A stretch of DNA of 64,000 nt, taken from assembly GCA_964291485.2 (NCBI GenBank), contig OZ220224.1, forward strand, positions 4,712,001 to 4,776,000. The letters are read 5' to 3'. Numbering within the stretch: position 1 is the first letter of the stretch; each line of letters starts with the position of its first letter. The notes under the pieces are model-generated. The model searched no databases, was not told the DNA's origin, and saw nothing but the letters and a program-made list of their open reading frames with translations. Below, in pieces: positions 43,994 to 53,732 of the stretch. A program made the position numbers and the translations under genes. Origin of the DNA: Kistimonas sp964291485. GTDB lineage: Bacteria > Pseudomonadota > Gammaproteobacteria > Pseudomonadales > Endozoicomonadaceae.

Positions 43994-45208
43994 TCAGAAA
44001 TACTCCGAATCAAGCGCATATTTAATGCTTAATCCTTCAGCGAACAGCTCCAGTTTCTGTAGATAGTGTTGTAACTGGTTAATGATGTCACGGGTATAAA
44101 CAAAATCATCGGGGACTCGACCATCGGCATGATCAATGAAGTCTATGCCGCCGATTTTGGCACTTTCTCCCAGGTAGAGACTATCAAGTTTACTCAGATC
44201 ATCGCCTTCCAGAGACTTCCGCAGATTATTCATTCTGGTCGTGATTTTTCTGAGTAACTCCGTCTTCAACAAGGTCTGCGGAAACTCACCCTGATGCATG
44301 ACTCTTTCTTTATCACTCAACCTGGGAGGCGTCACCATCTGTTCACCAAACTCTGATTTACTGGCATTTTCAGGCAGTGATGCGATAAATAATCTGGCCG
44401 TAGTCAACAATCCAGAGAAACCGGCTACCCCCATGTTGAAAGCGACTAATTTATCCTTTCCGTTCATCTCCAGCTGTCGCATGTCTTTCTTTTGTTTCGT
44501 CTTTAGTGCCTGCTCAATACCCACTGGCAAGGCTTGTGTTATACGCTCTGACATTGTCTGGAACAATATTTCATCTCGCAACCAAAATGCCCTTAATGAC
44601 AAATTTGCAACAGCATCATGGCTGTCAGCACTGGGTTGATTATTATTTTCCAGATCATTAATTAATGACTGTAATTCTGTCCTGAGCTCCTGAGTCGCAA
44701 GATGGCAATGCTGCTTCCAACTTTCGAGCTGAACAGGCGTCCATTTTTCGTCGGATACCAACGCATCCTTTGAAATATGCCTTGCCTTCAACTGCTGGAT
44801 TTTTTCATTGGCTTTCTCAATACGCTGCAGAGCATCCTGGTAAAACTGTTTAGTGAGTGGGCCAACAAACTCATCGGCACTAACGTATTCAGCGACATTG
44901 TCAGAACCTGATACCTGATTCAATTCGCGATACATGCCTTCGGAAACAGGAATGCCTTGTTCTAACGATTGCCCTATTTCTTTTAACGCTGGCGAGATGT
45001 TAACCGAGTGAACACTTTCAGTATTTCGATTATTCAGAAGCTTGTCAGGCAATGGGGCTTTCAGGGCATCAGTATCCCTGACTTGCTGTTGCCCATCGGT
45101 GACTTTCACACGGCCACTCTCTCTGGGTACATCCACCTCTTCGCTGACAGGTAAATAACTGACTGGCGTATTACCGCTACCTGACACTAGCCTGGACATC
45201 AAAAACAT
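43994..45208 (-). CDS. Hypothetical effector-like protein
   Basis: 404 residues with no signal peptide. The polar, Ser/Val-rich N-terminus (SRLVSGSGNTPVSYLPVSEE) is of the kind seen in type III substrates, which is weak evidence. Long helices follow (ALQRIEKANEKIQQLKARHI, ATQELRTELQSLINDLENN), with one hydrophobic segment, FNMGVAGFSGLLTTARLFIA, near residue 260. AGGAAAGG lies just before the ATG. No family is recognised. Confidence 0.55.
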   Translation of the reverse strand: MFLMSRLVSGSGNTPVSYLPVSEEVDVPRESGRVKVTDGQQQVRDTDALKAPLPDKLLNNRNTESVHSVNISPALKEIGQSLEQGIPVSEGMYRELNQVSGSDNVAEYVSADEFVGPLTKQFYQDALQRIEKANEKIQQLKARHISKDALVSDEKWTPVQLESWKQHCHLATQELRTELQSLINDLENNNQPSADSHDAVANLSLRAFWLRDEILFQTMSERITQALPVGIEQALKTKQKKDMRQLEMNGKDKLVAFNMGVAGFSGLLTTARLFIASLPENASKSEFGEQMVTPPRLSDKERVMHQGEFPQTLLKTELLRKITTRMNNLRKSLEGDDLSKLDSLYLGESAKIGGIDFIDHADGRVPDDFVYTRDIINQLQHYLQKLELFAEGLSIKYALDSEYF

Positions 45209-45417
45209 CCCTTTCCTGTATTGCTCTATTCAGTCTAGACAGGCTCAGGCATCTCTCCGAAGCTTGGTCGGATAATGTGTAAGCGAGCGGCAAACTATCA
45301 GGAATGTGCATAAAAATAGACAAAATGCACCGTCTAGCGCACGTACAGTTGGGTTTCTGATACACTCAGAAATAGCTTTTTCTCTTATAAACAAACTAAT
45401 GAAGGAAGCTGGCCAAA

Positions 45418-46011
45418 ATGGATATTGCGAGTATTGTCACGCTGCTAATTATCGTAGGTATCGTTGTTTATATCATCACGATATACAACGGTCTGGTGTC
45501 TAAAAAGAATGGCTATGAAAACGGTTTTTCCCAGATTGAAGTCCAGCTCAAGCGCCGTTATGACCTGATCCCCAACCTGGTGGAAACCGCCAAGGCCTAC
45601 ATGAGCCATGAACAGGAAACCATGGAGAAAGTGATCAAGGCCCGTAACCAGGCATCCGAGATCCTGGAATCCATGGCCGGTAACCTCACCGCTGACAATA
45701 TGAAAAAATTCAGTGGCGCTGAGCAGGCGTTGGCTGGCGCCATGGGTAGTCTGAACGTGGTCATGGAAAATTACCCGGATCTCAAGGCCAACGAGAACAT
45801 GATGCAGCTTTCCGAGGAGCTGACCAGCACGGAAAACAAGGTCGCCCGGGCGCGTCAGTTCTATAACGATGCGGTGACGGATTACAACACCTACCGCCAG
45901 TCCTTCCCCCAGATTCTCTTTGCCGCCAAATTCGGCCACGGCAAGGATGCAGGTCTGCTGGAATTTGAAGACAGCGAACAACTGCAGGCAGCCCCTAAAG
46001 TCAGTTTTTAA
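45418..46011 (+). CDS. lemA: LemA family protein
   Basis: 197 residues. One N-terminal membrane helix (IASIVTLLIIVGIVVYIITI) is followed by the LemA helical domain: FSQIEVQLKRRYDLIPNLVE, TAKAYMSHEQETMEKVIKAR and LTSTENKVARARQFYNDAVT. AAGGA precedes the ATG. The gene is ten bases upstream of an M48 protease, a common LemA/M48 pairing in membrane quality control. Confidence 0.95.
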   Translation: MDIASIVTLLIIVGIVVYIITIYNGLVSKKNGYENGFSQIEVQLKRRYDLIPNLVETAKAYMSHEQETMEKVIKARNQASEILESMAGNLTADNMKKFSGAEQALAGAMGSLNVVMENYPDLKANENMMQLSEELTSTENKVARARQFYNDAVTDYNTYRQSFPQILFAAKFGHGKDAGLLEFEDSEQLQAAPKVSF

Positions 46012-46020
46012 TACCCGCCA

Positions 46021-47907
46021 ATGACATTCTTCCAGTGGCAAAAAGACGCCCGGCGTAAAACCGGGCGTTTGATCGTGTTAATGGGTCTGGCAGTATTCAG
46101 CCTCATTGCCGGCTCGAACCTGGTGTACGCCTTGTTTCGCGGATACAAATCTGAGCAGCCCTGGACCACCTGGTTCACCCTCGACACCTTTTTCATCTTC
46201 AGCTGCCTGATAGGTTCGGTCGTCATCTGCGCCAGTGTGACCCGCACCCTTACGCTGCGCAGCAAGGGGGGAAAAGCGGTAGCAGAATCCCTTGGTGGCA
46301 CACTGGTAGATCCCGCAACGGAGCATTTCCACGAGAGAAGGCTGCTGAATATCGTCGAAGAAATGGCCATCGCCTCCGGTACGCCTGTACCTGACGTTTA
46401 TGTGCTTCATGGTGAAAAAAGTATCAATGCCTTTGCTGCAGGCTTCACATTGCAGGATGCCGTGATCGGCGTAACGAAAGGCACTATGGAACAACTGACC
46501 CGTGATGAGCTGGAAGGCGTCATTGCCCATGAATTCAGCCATATCATCCATGGCGATATGCGACTGAACATTCGCCTCATCGGGATCGTTTATGGCATCA
46601 CCATGCTGGCAGAATTCGGTTACATCCTGATGCGTGCCGGCGGCAGCTCGCGTTCGAGAGACGGCACCCCGCTTGCCATCGCCGGACTGGGCCTCATGAT
46701 CATCGGTTACAGCGGGGCATTTTTCGGCAACCTGATCAAAGCCTCTGTCAGCCGGACCCGCGAATACCTGGCCGATGCCTCCGCAATGCAATACACGCGC
46801 AATAACGAAGGTATTGCCAATGCCCTGAGCAAAATCGGTGGCTCAGCGTACAGCTCTTTGCTGCAGTCCGCCCATGCTCCGGATGCCAGCCATATGATGT
46901 TTGGCAAATCTGTCGGTGGTTTTTTCAATGCACTGTTTTCCACACATCCTCCGCTGGAGGATCGTATCCGTAAACTGATGCCTGACTGGGACGGTAAATA
47001 CATCACGCCCGTTCTCATCGAAGCAGATGCCGACACGCCAGCAGCAACTGACACAAAAACGAACCCCGCTACCGGTTCACTCAAGGCAGAGAGTCTGACA
47101 GCCTCTCTCAATGCCATGGGAGCACCAAATGCGTCGCACCTGGCCTATGCGACAACATTACTGAGCGCCTTGCCAATGCGACTGGCTGGCGCTGTTCATC
47201 AGAAAGACGACTCGGTTATGCTGCTCATGGCCCTGATGCTGGATGATAACCCGGACATGATTGAGAAACGGGCCACGATTATTCGAAAGCAGTATGATGA
47301 AGCAACCCTCAATCAAACGATTGAACTCTACAATACTATCGAAAGCAGCACGGTGTCTGACCCTCTGGTTCTGGTTGAACTGACATTGCCCACCCTGCGA
47401 ACACTGCCTCGCCCCCAACAGAAACAACTGCTACAGACGTTACTCGAACTGGCAAAGGCAGACGGCAAAACCACTCCCTATGAGTGGGCAATATTGGCAA
47501 TTGTTCAGCATCATCTGGGCAGCACCCGGCATAAAAAGACACAGATGCCGTTTGACAGCTATGGGGATGTTCGAAAAATTGGTGCTGAAGCCGCCCAGAT
47601 CATCAGTGCGCTGATCAGCATGTCAGGCATGGATAAAGAAGCCAAACAGTCATGCTATCGGAACACGATGGCAAGTCTGGCGCTGGCGAAACAAAAGCCA
47701 CCCGCCAAAATGAGCTATCGCGATCTTTCAAATGCCCTTGAAGCGGCCAATCGCCTCAAACCGGACGCTAAGGAAAAACTGCTGAAAGCCTGTTGCCAGT
47801 GCATCGAGCATGATGGTCAGATCGAGCTGATAGAAGCACAAACCTTACGTGCCATGGCGGTTGTCATGGAATGCCCAATCCCTCCCCTGGTGACCTCTGT
47901 TCAATGA
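46021..47907 (+). CDS. M48 family membrane metalloprotease
   Basis: 628 residues. Two N-terminal spans (LIVLMGLAVFSLIAGSNLVY, FFIFSCLIGSVVICASV) and two more follow the active site. The zinc motif is VIAHEFSHIIHGD at about residue 170, and the third ligand lies in SRTREYLADASAMQYT. FSTHPPLEDRIRKLMP closes the protease domain as in HtpX. The C-terminal 270 residues form a cytosolic helical extension (MLDDNPDMIEKRATIIRKQY) of TerB-like appearance. Operon with lemA. Confidence 0.92.
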   Translation: MTFFQWQKDARRKTGRLIVLMGLAVFSLIAGSNLVYALFRGYKSEQPWTTWFTLDTFFIFSCLIGSVVICASVTRTLTLRSKGGKAVAESLGGTLVDPATEHFHERRLLNIVEEMAIASGTPVPDVYVLHGEKSINAFAAGFTLQDAVIGVTKGTMEQLTRDELEGVIAHEFSHIIHGDMRLNIRLIGIVYGITMLAEFGYILMRAGGSSRSRDGTPLAIAGLGLMIIGYSGAFFGNLIKASVSRTREYLADASAMQYTRNNEGIANALSKIGGSAYSSLLQSAHAPDASHMMFGKSVGGFFNALFSTHPPLEDRIRKLMPDWDGKYITPVLIEADADTPAATDTKTNPATGSLKAESLTASLNAMGAPNASHLAYATTLLSALPMRLAGAVHQKDDSVMLLMALMLDDNPDMIEKRATIIRKQYDEATLNQTIELYNTIESSTVSDPLVLVELTLPTLRTLPRPQQKQLLQTLLELAKADGKTTPYEWAILAIVQHHLGSTRHKKTQMPFDSYGDVRKIGAEAAQIISALISMSGMDKEAKQSCYRNTMASLALAKQKPPAKMSYRDLSNALEAANRLKPDAKEKLLKACCQCIEHDGQIELIEAQTLRAMAVVMECPIPPLVTSVQ

Positions 47908-48132
47908 GACTAGCGGCAGTCATATAATATTCATCAGTGTTTATGGCTGCCTGGTTACAGCTTCTTTTTATCCCATCGTTTTTAAGCATCAAAATCTGTT
48001 CAACCTAGAGAAATACACCCTTCCATGGGTCCAGCAGCAGAATGGGACACATCATCATCCAATGACGAGGAAGAAGATTTTCATCCGTTCTTCTGATCCA
48101 ACGCTGAACTCATCATATGCCTTGACATCTAA

Positions 48133-49292
48133 GGAACCTGCGAGCAAGTGACGTTAAAGAAACACAGTGAATGAAAAGTCATTAATTCACTATTATCCAG
48201 CCTGAAAATTACTCAGTTTCTTACCATTGAAGCCGGTTGTCCGGCTTTCGGATACATTAACCCTGTGCCCGGATCATTTGGTCCAGTCTAACCATGTTTG
48301 CCAGAGCGAATAACATCGCCAGTTTGCCATCATTTTTCCGAAGTCCCCGATAACGGGCTTTGATAAATCCAAACTGGCATTTGATGATTCTGAAGGGATG
48401 TTCCACCTTGGCTCGAATGCTGGCTTTCAGGTATTCCGTTTTCAAAATGACTTTATTGATTCGAGGGTGTTTCCTGAGTCTCTTTAACTTGCCTGGTTGT
48501 TCGGCTATATGCCACTGTACAGCGTCTGTATTGAGCGCTTTTCGCTTCTCGGCTCCTCTGTAGCCGGCATCGGCAAAGACAAACTGTTCATCACCGTGCA
48601 ACAGGTTACTGGCTTGATTAAGGTCATGTTCATTGGCGGCTGTTGTCGCCAGACTATGAGTCAAACCTGTACGGGCATCGACACCAATATGCGCCTTCAT
48701 TCCGAAATACCACTGGTTACCCTTTCTGGTCTGGTGCATTTGGGGATCTCGCTGCCCCGTCTGATTCTTTGTGGATGTCGGAGCTTCGATGATCGTGGCA
48801 TCGACCAGAGAGCCTTCTTTCAAAACGATACCAGACTCTGTCAGCCATTGGTTTACGTCCGTGAAAATAGCCCGAGCCAGATTGTGAGCCTCCAACAGGT
48901 GTCGAAAGTTCATAATGGTTGTGCGATCAGGAATTGCTTTATCCAGAGACAATCCGGCAAATAATCGCATGGACGCAATTTCATAAAGGGCATCTTCCAT
49001 GGCCGGATCACTGAGGCTGTACCATTGTTGAAGGCAGTGTATCCGGAGCATGGTGGATAACGGGTACGGTCTACGCCCATTACCGGGTTTGGGGTAATGA
49101 GGTTCAATAATTGTCTCAAGACGATGCCAGGGAATCAGTTTATCCATACGGGCAAGGAATATTTCTTTGCGGGTCTGGCGACGCTTTTGAGTGAATTCAG
49201 CGTCAGAAAAGCTGAGCTGTTGGTCCATGACTGATCTCCGGCAAAGGCTGAGTGGAGATTAGCTTATTATTGGGGACTTAATCGCAGGTTCC
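48133..49292. mobile_element. Complete IS5-family insertion sequence
   Basis: 1160 bp. Both ends begin with GGAACCTGCGA, followed after two variable bases by AAGT; the ends diverge further in. The target duplication CTAA is intact on both sides (48129-48132 and 49293-49296), the usual IS5 target. One transposase gene fills the element. The 225 bases to its left (47908-48132) hold no clear gene, only a short acidic open frame at 48025-48096. Confidence 0.93.
48257..49228 (-). CDS. IS5-family DDE transposase
   Basis: 323 residues, full length. N-terminal DNA-binding part (RLETIIEPHYPKPGNGRRPY, LSTMLRIHCLQQWYSLSDPA). The DDE triad lies in SLVDATIIEAP, FADAGYRGAEKR and RAKVEHPFRIIKCQFG. No frameshift is seen, so the element may still be active. 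Confidence 0.97.
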   Translation of the reverse strand: MDQQLSFSDAEFTQKRRQTRKEIFLARMDKLIPWHRLETIIEPHYPKPGNGRRPYPLSTMLRIHCLQQWYSLSDPAMEDALYEIASMRLFAGLSLDKAIPDRTTIMNFRHLLEAHNLARAIFTDVNQWLTESGIVLKEGSLVDATIIEAPTSTKNQTGQRDPQMHQTRKGNQWYFGMKAHIGVDARTGLTHSLATTAANEHDLNQASNLLHGDEQFVFADAGYRGAEKRKALNTDAVQWHIAEQPGKLKRLRKHPRINKVILKTEYLKASIRAKVEHPFRIIKCQFGFIKARYRGLRKNDGKLAMLFALANMVRLDQMIRAQG

Positions 49293-49470
49293 CTAAATAA
49301 CAGATAGCATTTTCACTTCGAACAACCGTAATTTTAAATATCAGAAATAGTAACTTTCCTGTTACTTAATAAATTTCACTAATACCATTAGTATTGCGTA
49401 TCTTTTTAGATAGACTCCTGTAAATTGCAATAAGACAACATTTTATCGCATTCAACATCTTTAAACTTTT

Positions 49471-51195
49471 ATGCCTAAGACACAACGAAAATCACTTGGA
49501 TTAATACCCGATTACACCACACAACAAAGACAGAATTTCGGCATTGATATTCATCGATTATCCTGCTCTTTAAGAAACAACCTTAATCCTTCACCTAGCC
49601 CATTTAAGGGTGTCAACATAACCACTGGAGGAATATCAACCTCATTAGACCATCTTAACCGTGCTGGCATCATCTATTACAGGGGGCAAACAGGCAATCA
49701 TCACCCTACGATAAAAAACAAGAATCTTTACCAATTCAAAATCGATAAAGACTACCTACAATGCACTGATAAAAGCATGGAAGGGCATGATGATCTCAGC
49801 GCCTATATCTTCAAAAAAGAAGTAAAACCGGATGACAATACACTTCGAGCATACAGGGACATAGGAAAAAGAGTTTACAAAAATGACGCGGCATTTTCAC
49901 CCGACAAAAAAGATGGTTTATTACATACAACCCGCAGAGCGCTATCTGTACAAGTCCTTGCTCAAGCACTCAATGCCGGGCATGTTTTTGTACATGCCGA
50001 CCTGGCACAGATCAGTGAGGACGAATTCGGATTATTGATGCCTTTTATTAAAGGCATCACCATTGAAGAATGGCTAAATCAACACAACTTAATTACTCAA
50101 GCGGCTGATGAGGAGAAAAAAGATAAAATAGATCGTTTAAAAAAAGAACCGTCACGCTACTGGGATACAGATTTCAAGGAAACAGCCTATAAAGCGTTCA
50201 AACATCATTTTGGGAATCACCCCGACTTCCTATTAATTGGAGCTATTGATCAACTGTGTGGCCAGATCGACCATGTCAAATTAACCAACATTATGGTTAC
50301 GCCTGCTCCCAAAACATTAACCCCTTTGAATGAAAAGGTTAAGTTGATCGCAATAGATAATGATCTTGCCTTTCCGGAATATGCCGATGATATCGTACCG
50401 ATACAGCATGTTAGCAAGGATTCAAGCATGGAAGGCCCAGCGTTTACCTTCCCCAATAACCCATGCTGCAAACTCTGGATTGACCGCCTGTGCGAATTAC
50501 TCACTCCTCTCTGCCCTGTAAGGTTGGACAGGTTCAAGAAAGAACTCTCCGATATGTTTCCTGCACTTCCGGAACAGTGTCACTCAGCGTTCACCAGTGG
50601 TTCACCCGCCTCAACCGGTATATCGTCAGGACGCGCCACTCCAGATTCAGATGCATCGCCACAACCATCAACATCGGCAGCCAAAAGCGTTCATAATATT
50701 CCAAAAGTACGCATCACTTCGCATGCAATGCCAACTGAGGGAACGCTCTATGAATATCCGCATTCGGAATTATGGATAGACAGTGATTCATCCGATAGCG
50801 AACATGATTTTCCGACATTACCTTTCAGGGAACTGCCTGCAACCGAACCTCAAGCATTGCTTTCAGGTGGGTTTGATATATCAAATATCGACCTGACACT
50901 ACTCTCGGAACATTATGATTTCCCGCACACTTTGCCGACAGCAGAGACCTCGTCCCACCCAGAGGCACGCGCTGGAGAAGTTGAGAGCTTACCCTCGTCA
51001 GGCTTCGTGCCATCAGCAGGCTATCGAGAAGTTCAAAACCTGCCCTCGCTAGGTTTCGAGCCATCATTAAGTCTTCAGGAAGAACTGGCTGAGCAGGAAA
51101 CCTTTCCTACTCCCCGTCGACAAGAAGATGTTGAGGAGTCTTCAGACATGCCGGTTCGCAAGAAACCTAGAAGGCGTTCCGACTCTGACCCATAG
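49471..51195 (+). CDS. Kinase-like effector candidate with C-terminal NLS-like tail
   Basis: 574 residues with no signal peptide. Residues about 110-310 have a plausible kinase plan: IFKKEVKPD (possible Lys strand), SVQVLAQALNAGHVFVHADL, a hinge-like FGLLMPFIKGITIEEW, then GQIDHVKLTNIMV (D267, N273) and VKLIAIDNDLAFPE (D296). The last two resemble the catalytic (D...NIMV) and metal-binding (AIDN-LAFP) segments of PI3/PI4-kinase-like folds. Residues 380-570 are Ser/Pro/Glu-rich, with two 17-residue imperfect repeats (GEVESLPSSGFVPSAGY, REVQNLPSLGFEPSLSL) and a basic VRKKPRRRS near the C-terminus, like a nuclear localisation signal. There is no ribosome-binding site before the ATG. It follows the IS element by 178 bases. 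Confidence 0.55.
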   Translation: MPKTQRKSLGLIPDYTTQQRQNFGIDIHRLSCSLRNNLNPSPSPFKGVNITTGGISTSLDHLNRAGIIYYRGQTGNHHPTIKNKNLYQFKIDKDYLQCTDKSMEGHDDLSAYIFKKEVKPDDNTLRAYRDIGKRVYKNDAAFSPDKKDGLLHTTRRALSVQVLAQALNAGHVFVHADLAQISEDEFGLLMPFIKGITIEEWLNQHNLITQAADEEKKDKIDRLKKEPSRYWDTDFKETAYKAFKHHFGNHPDFLLIGAIDQLCGQIDHVKLTNIMVTPAPKTLTPLNEKVKLIAIDNDLAFPEYADDIVPIQHVSKDSSMEGPAFTFPNNPCCKLWIDRLCELLTPLCPVRLDRFKKELSDMFPALPEQCHSAFTSGSPASTGISSGRATPDSDASPQPSTSAAKSVHNIPKVRITSHAMPTEGTLYEYPHSELWIDSDSSDSEHDFPTLPFRELPATEPQALLSGGFDISNIDLTLLSEHYDFPHTLPTAETSSHPEARAGEVESLPSSGFVPSAGYREVQNLPSLGFEPSLSLQEELAEQETFPTPRRQEDVEESSDMPVRKKPRRRSDSDP

Positions 51196-51231
51196 AGGGC
51201 GTTTCACAGCACTGAATCACACATTGTATGA

Positions 51232-51888
51232 TCATGCCATTACCCAACTACCCTGTGATCGATAACGTGCAATCGAGAGCGGCTCAAAATCTTCAACAAC
51301 TGATAGCTTAACGGATTCCCGCGCCAGTAGCGCATCACTCCAACGCTGCAACTTTGGGTATGCGTTGAGTAATCCTGTAGAGAAATTGCGATCCAGCGTA
51401 TCGGTTCGCATCATCAGAGGCGCACCGGCGGTATCCACCAGGGAAAAACGTGCTCCGGCGAACCACGGCCCCTCATCCGCCAGCTGCTCTTCCAACCGGG
51501 CAAGCCCATCAACAAAGGTATCCCGCTCCTGTTCAAAGCCTGCCTTATCTTTCGCCATGATCAGCCGGTACTGGTTCATGAACAGCGTGGAGAGATACTC
51601 GATCCAGGCGCGATGCCGGGCTTTTTCCAGCGGGTCGGAAGGGTGTAGCGAAGGCGGCGTCACCTCATCAAGGTATTCATTGATGACAGCGGATTCAAAC
51701 AACACCGTATCGCCAATCCGTAATACCGGCACCTTGCCCGTTGGCGATATCTTGAGGAACCAGTCCGGTTTGTTGGACAGGTCGATATAGGTGATATCAA
51801 ACGGCACCCCCTTCTCCAGCAGTGTAATTACTGAGCGCTGGACAAACGGGCACAGCTTAAAGCTGATCAGTTCAATACTATCCGCCAT
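51232..51888 (-). CDS. Glutathione S-transferase family protein
   Basis: 218 residues. The thioredoxin-like N-domain has LISFKLCPFVQRSVITLLEK with a CPF active-site segment as in omega-class and dehydroascorbate-type enzymes, then SPTGKVPVLRIGDTVLFESA with the cis-Pro and Glu-Ser glutathione contacts. The helical C-domain follows. It conjugates or reduces with glutathione; the substrate is unknown. Confidence 0.92.
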   Translation of the reverse strand: MADSIELISFKLCPFVQRSVITLLEKGVPFDITYIDLSNKPDWFLKISPTGKVPVLRIGDTVLFESAVINEYLDEVTPPSLHPSDPLEKARHRAWIEYLSTLFMNQYRLIMAKDKAGFEQERDTFVDGLARLEEQLADEGPWFAGARFSLVDTAGAPLMMRTDTLDRNFSTGLLNAYPKLQRWSDALLARESVKLSVVEDFEPLSIARYRSQGSWVMA

Positions 51889-52054
51889 AACTCTCTCCTG
51901 TATACCGCCAACCCAGTATCAGACAACCCTCCCGATGACTCAAGTCGGGCTCTCTGGCCATGCTGACACGAACCTCCCTCATTAAAGCATCGTAGCGAAC
52001 GATCCGATGATACGGTAAGGCCAAACTTTACTTCACGGATAACGGACACCCGCT

Positions 52055-52489
52055 ATGTCAACCGCCAAACTGATGGGATTATTGCTCATGGCGCTGTTCC
52101 TCACCATTTGCCTGATTGCCGCTGCGGGCTACTGGTGGGTCAGCAATAATCTGGAACACTATGCCAACCTCTATGACGAGGTGGTAGAAGAAAGTGCTGG
52201 CAGCGCTGCAGAGGACTGCGTCGCCCAAAACCTGCAATGGTCACAGACGTGCGAGTGGTCTTCCCTGTCCTGCCGGATCGAACTCCGGTTGCGCACCCAG
52301 GCCTGCATGAGCGTCGCCACCAATCGCGACTGGTACTGCAAACAAACACCCGTTGAGGAAGAAATCCTCAAGCGTGCATACTGGGTAGTGGAATCCTGCG
52401 AAAACCCGGAATACCGCGACTACCTCCTGTGCTCAGACATCTTTGAAGGGGTCTTCGAAGCCTGTAACGACGAACCGGGAACCCCTTAG
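52055..52489 (+). CDS. Small Cys-rich membrane-anchored hypothetical protein
   Basis: 144 residues with one N-terminal membrane anchor (LLLMALFLTICLIAAAGYWW). The exported domain has nine Cys (EDCVAQ, QTCEWSSLSCRI, TQACMS, WYCKQT, ESCENP, LLCSD, EACND), probably disulphide-bonded in the periplasm. No family is recognised. It precedes the TRIC-type gene by 107 bases. Confidence 0.7.
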   Translation: MSTAKLMGLLLMALFLTICLIAAAGYWWVSNNLEHYANLYDEVVEESAGSAAEDCVAQNLQWSQTCEWSSLSCRIELRLRTQACMSVATNRDWYCKQTPVEEEILKRAYWVVESCENPEYRDYLLCSDIFEGVFEACNDEPGTP

Positions 52490-52596
52490 TTCCAATCACT
52501 GTCTACTATTGGTCAAAGGTGCCCGGTGGCAAGCCGGGCAATGCCAACAACAACCAACGGTGACATGACCCTTGTACGGTCGTTCAGGGAATTGCC

Positions 52597-53226
52597 ATGG
52601 AAAACCAGGTTTTGACCTGCATTCTGATCCTCTCCATCGTTTCCGAGTCCATTGCCGGCGCCCTCTCGGCCGGCCGCAAGGGGATGGACCCCATTGGGGT
52701 GGTGATCATTGCGTTCGCCACGGCGCTGGGCGGCGGCACCCTCAGGGATGTCTTTCTGGACAATTTCCCACTACTGTGGATTCGCTGGCCTGAGGTTATC
52801 TGGATCTGCCTGGCAGCGGCTTTGACGACCATCCTGATTCGACGCTACCTCAACCACCTGCTGCGGGTTTTTCTGTTTTTTGATGCTGTGGGGGTTACCG
52901 GGCTCTCCATCATCGGCGCGCATATCGCCCTGGAACACGGGCATGGGTATACGATCGCCACCCTGTCAGCACTGCTGACTGGCGTCTTTGGAGGGATTAT
53001 CCGGGATGTGCTTTGCGGCGATGTCCCCTGGGTCTTCCGAAAGGAGCTCTATGCAACCGTCTCTATTGTGGCGACCGGTCTCTATGTCGGCCTGACCCAT
53101 ACCGCGCTACACCCGGTGCTGATCATCGCCATCGTTATGGTGACAGGTGTAACCCTGCGAATGCTGGCCCTGAAATACCATCTTACCCTCCCCATATTCC
53201 TGTATGATGGTCCTTCGTCAGACTGA
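52597..53226 (+). CDS. TRIC/UPF0126 family cation channel (YicG type)
   Basis: 209 residues with seven hydrophobic segments in two related halves. The repeated glycine-rich motif is present twice: IAFATALGGGTLRDVFLDN and ALLTGVFGGIIRDVLCGD followed by VPWVFRKELYA. Bacterial TRIC homologues are trimeric cation channels. The stop overlaps an upstream ATG of the next frame. Confidence 0.93.
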   Translation: MENQVLTCILILSIVSESIAGALSAGRKGMDPIGVVIIAFATALGGGTLRDVFLDNFPLLWIRWPEVIWICLAAALTTILIRRYLNHLLRVFLFFDAVGVTGLSIIGAHIALEHGHGYTIATLSALLTGVFGGIIRDVLCGDVPWVFRKELYATVSIVATGLYVGLTHTALHPVLIIAIVMVTGVTLRMLALKYHLTLPIFLYDGPSSD

Positions 53227-53246
53227 TGCTGCTCTGGAGCTGTTTC

Positions 53247-53543
53247 ATGGTCATCCTGCGCCGTTGTTTACCATTACTCTGTATTGGCTTGATTGGCTGT
53301 GAATCCCTTCCCAACAACACCCAGTCTGCCAATTCGCCACCGCCCTGCTCGCCGGAATGGAATCAGTGGGTGGAACAACAGATCGGCACCGGTGATGGCC
53401 ATGGCCACGGGCCTGATATTGGTTCTTCCGAGTGGTATTACGTGATTCACCGGAAACTGCGCTGGCCTGAACCTGCCAATCCCCAACCAGGATCGCCGGA
53501 CTGGTGCCAACGGGCAGATCAGGCTATTCGAAATCAGAAATAG
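53247..53543 (+). CDS. Small lipoprotein
   Basis: 98 residues from the ATG at 53247, with GGAG seven bases upstream; an ATG at 53226 overlaps the previous stop but lacks a site. The signal is ILRRCLPLLCIGLIGC with a usable lipobox Cys. The short mature part has CSPEWNQWVEQ and, near the end, SPDWCQRADQAI, a possible repeat. The function is unknown. Confidence 0.7.
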   Translation: MVILRRCLPLLCIGLIGCESLPNNTQSANSPPPCSPEWNQWVEQQIGTGDGHGHGPDIGSSEWYYVIHRKLRWPEPANPQPGSPDWCQRADQAIRNQK

Positions 53544-53550
53544 TCTGGGA

Positions 53551-53591
53551 AACACCCCGGGGTTGATCTCTGTTAGATCGTATGGGGTGTT
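53551..53591 (+). terminator. Hairpin after the small lipoprotein gene
   Basis: AACACCCC (53551-53558) pairs with GGGGTGTT (53584-53591), with a further small stem GATCT/AGATC possible inside the loop. No long T-run follows. Confidence 0.4.
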
Positions 53592-53732
53592 GTGGATGGA
53601 CAGAATAGGGAACTTTATTGTCAGTACACTATCAAATAGAGAAATACCTTCGCTGGATCGACTACAAAGTGAGATTCCAGCCGCAAGTCCACTATAAACA
53701 GGATGTAAGTCATTCACCATGGAGGAATTATT

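Noticed and set aside
48025..48096. A 23-codon acidic open frame left of the IS element
   Set aside because: Too short and without a ribosome-binding site; perhaps a gene remnant, but not supportable as a gene.
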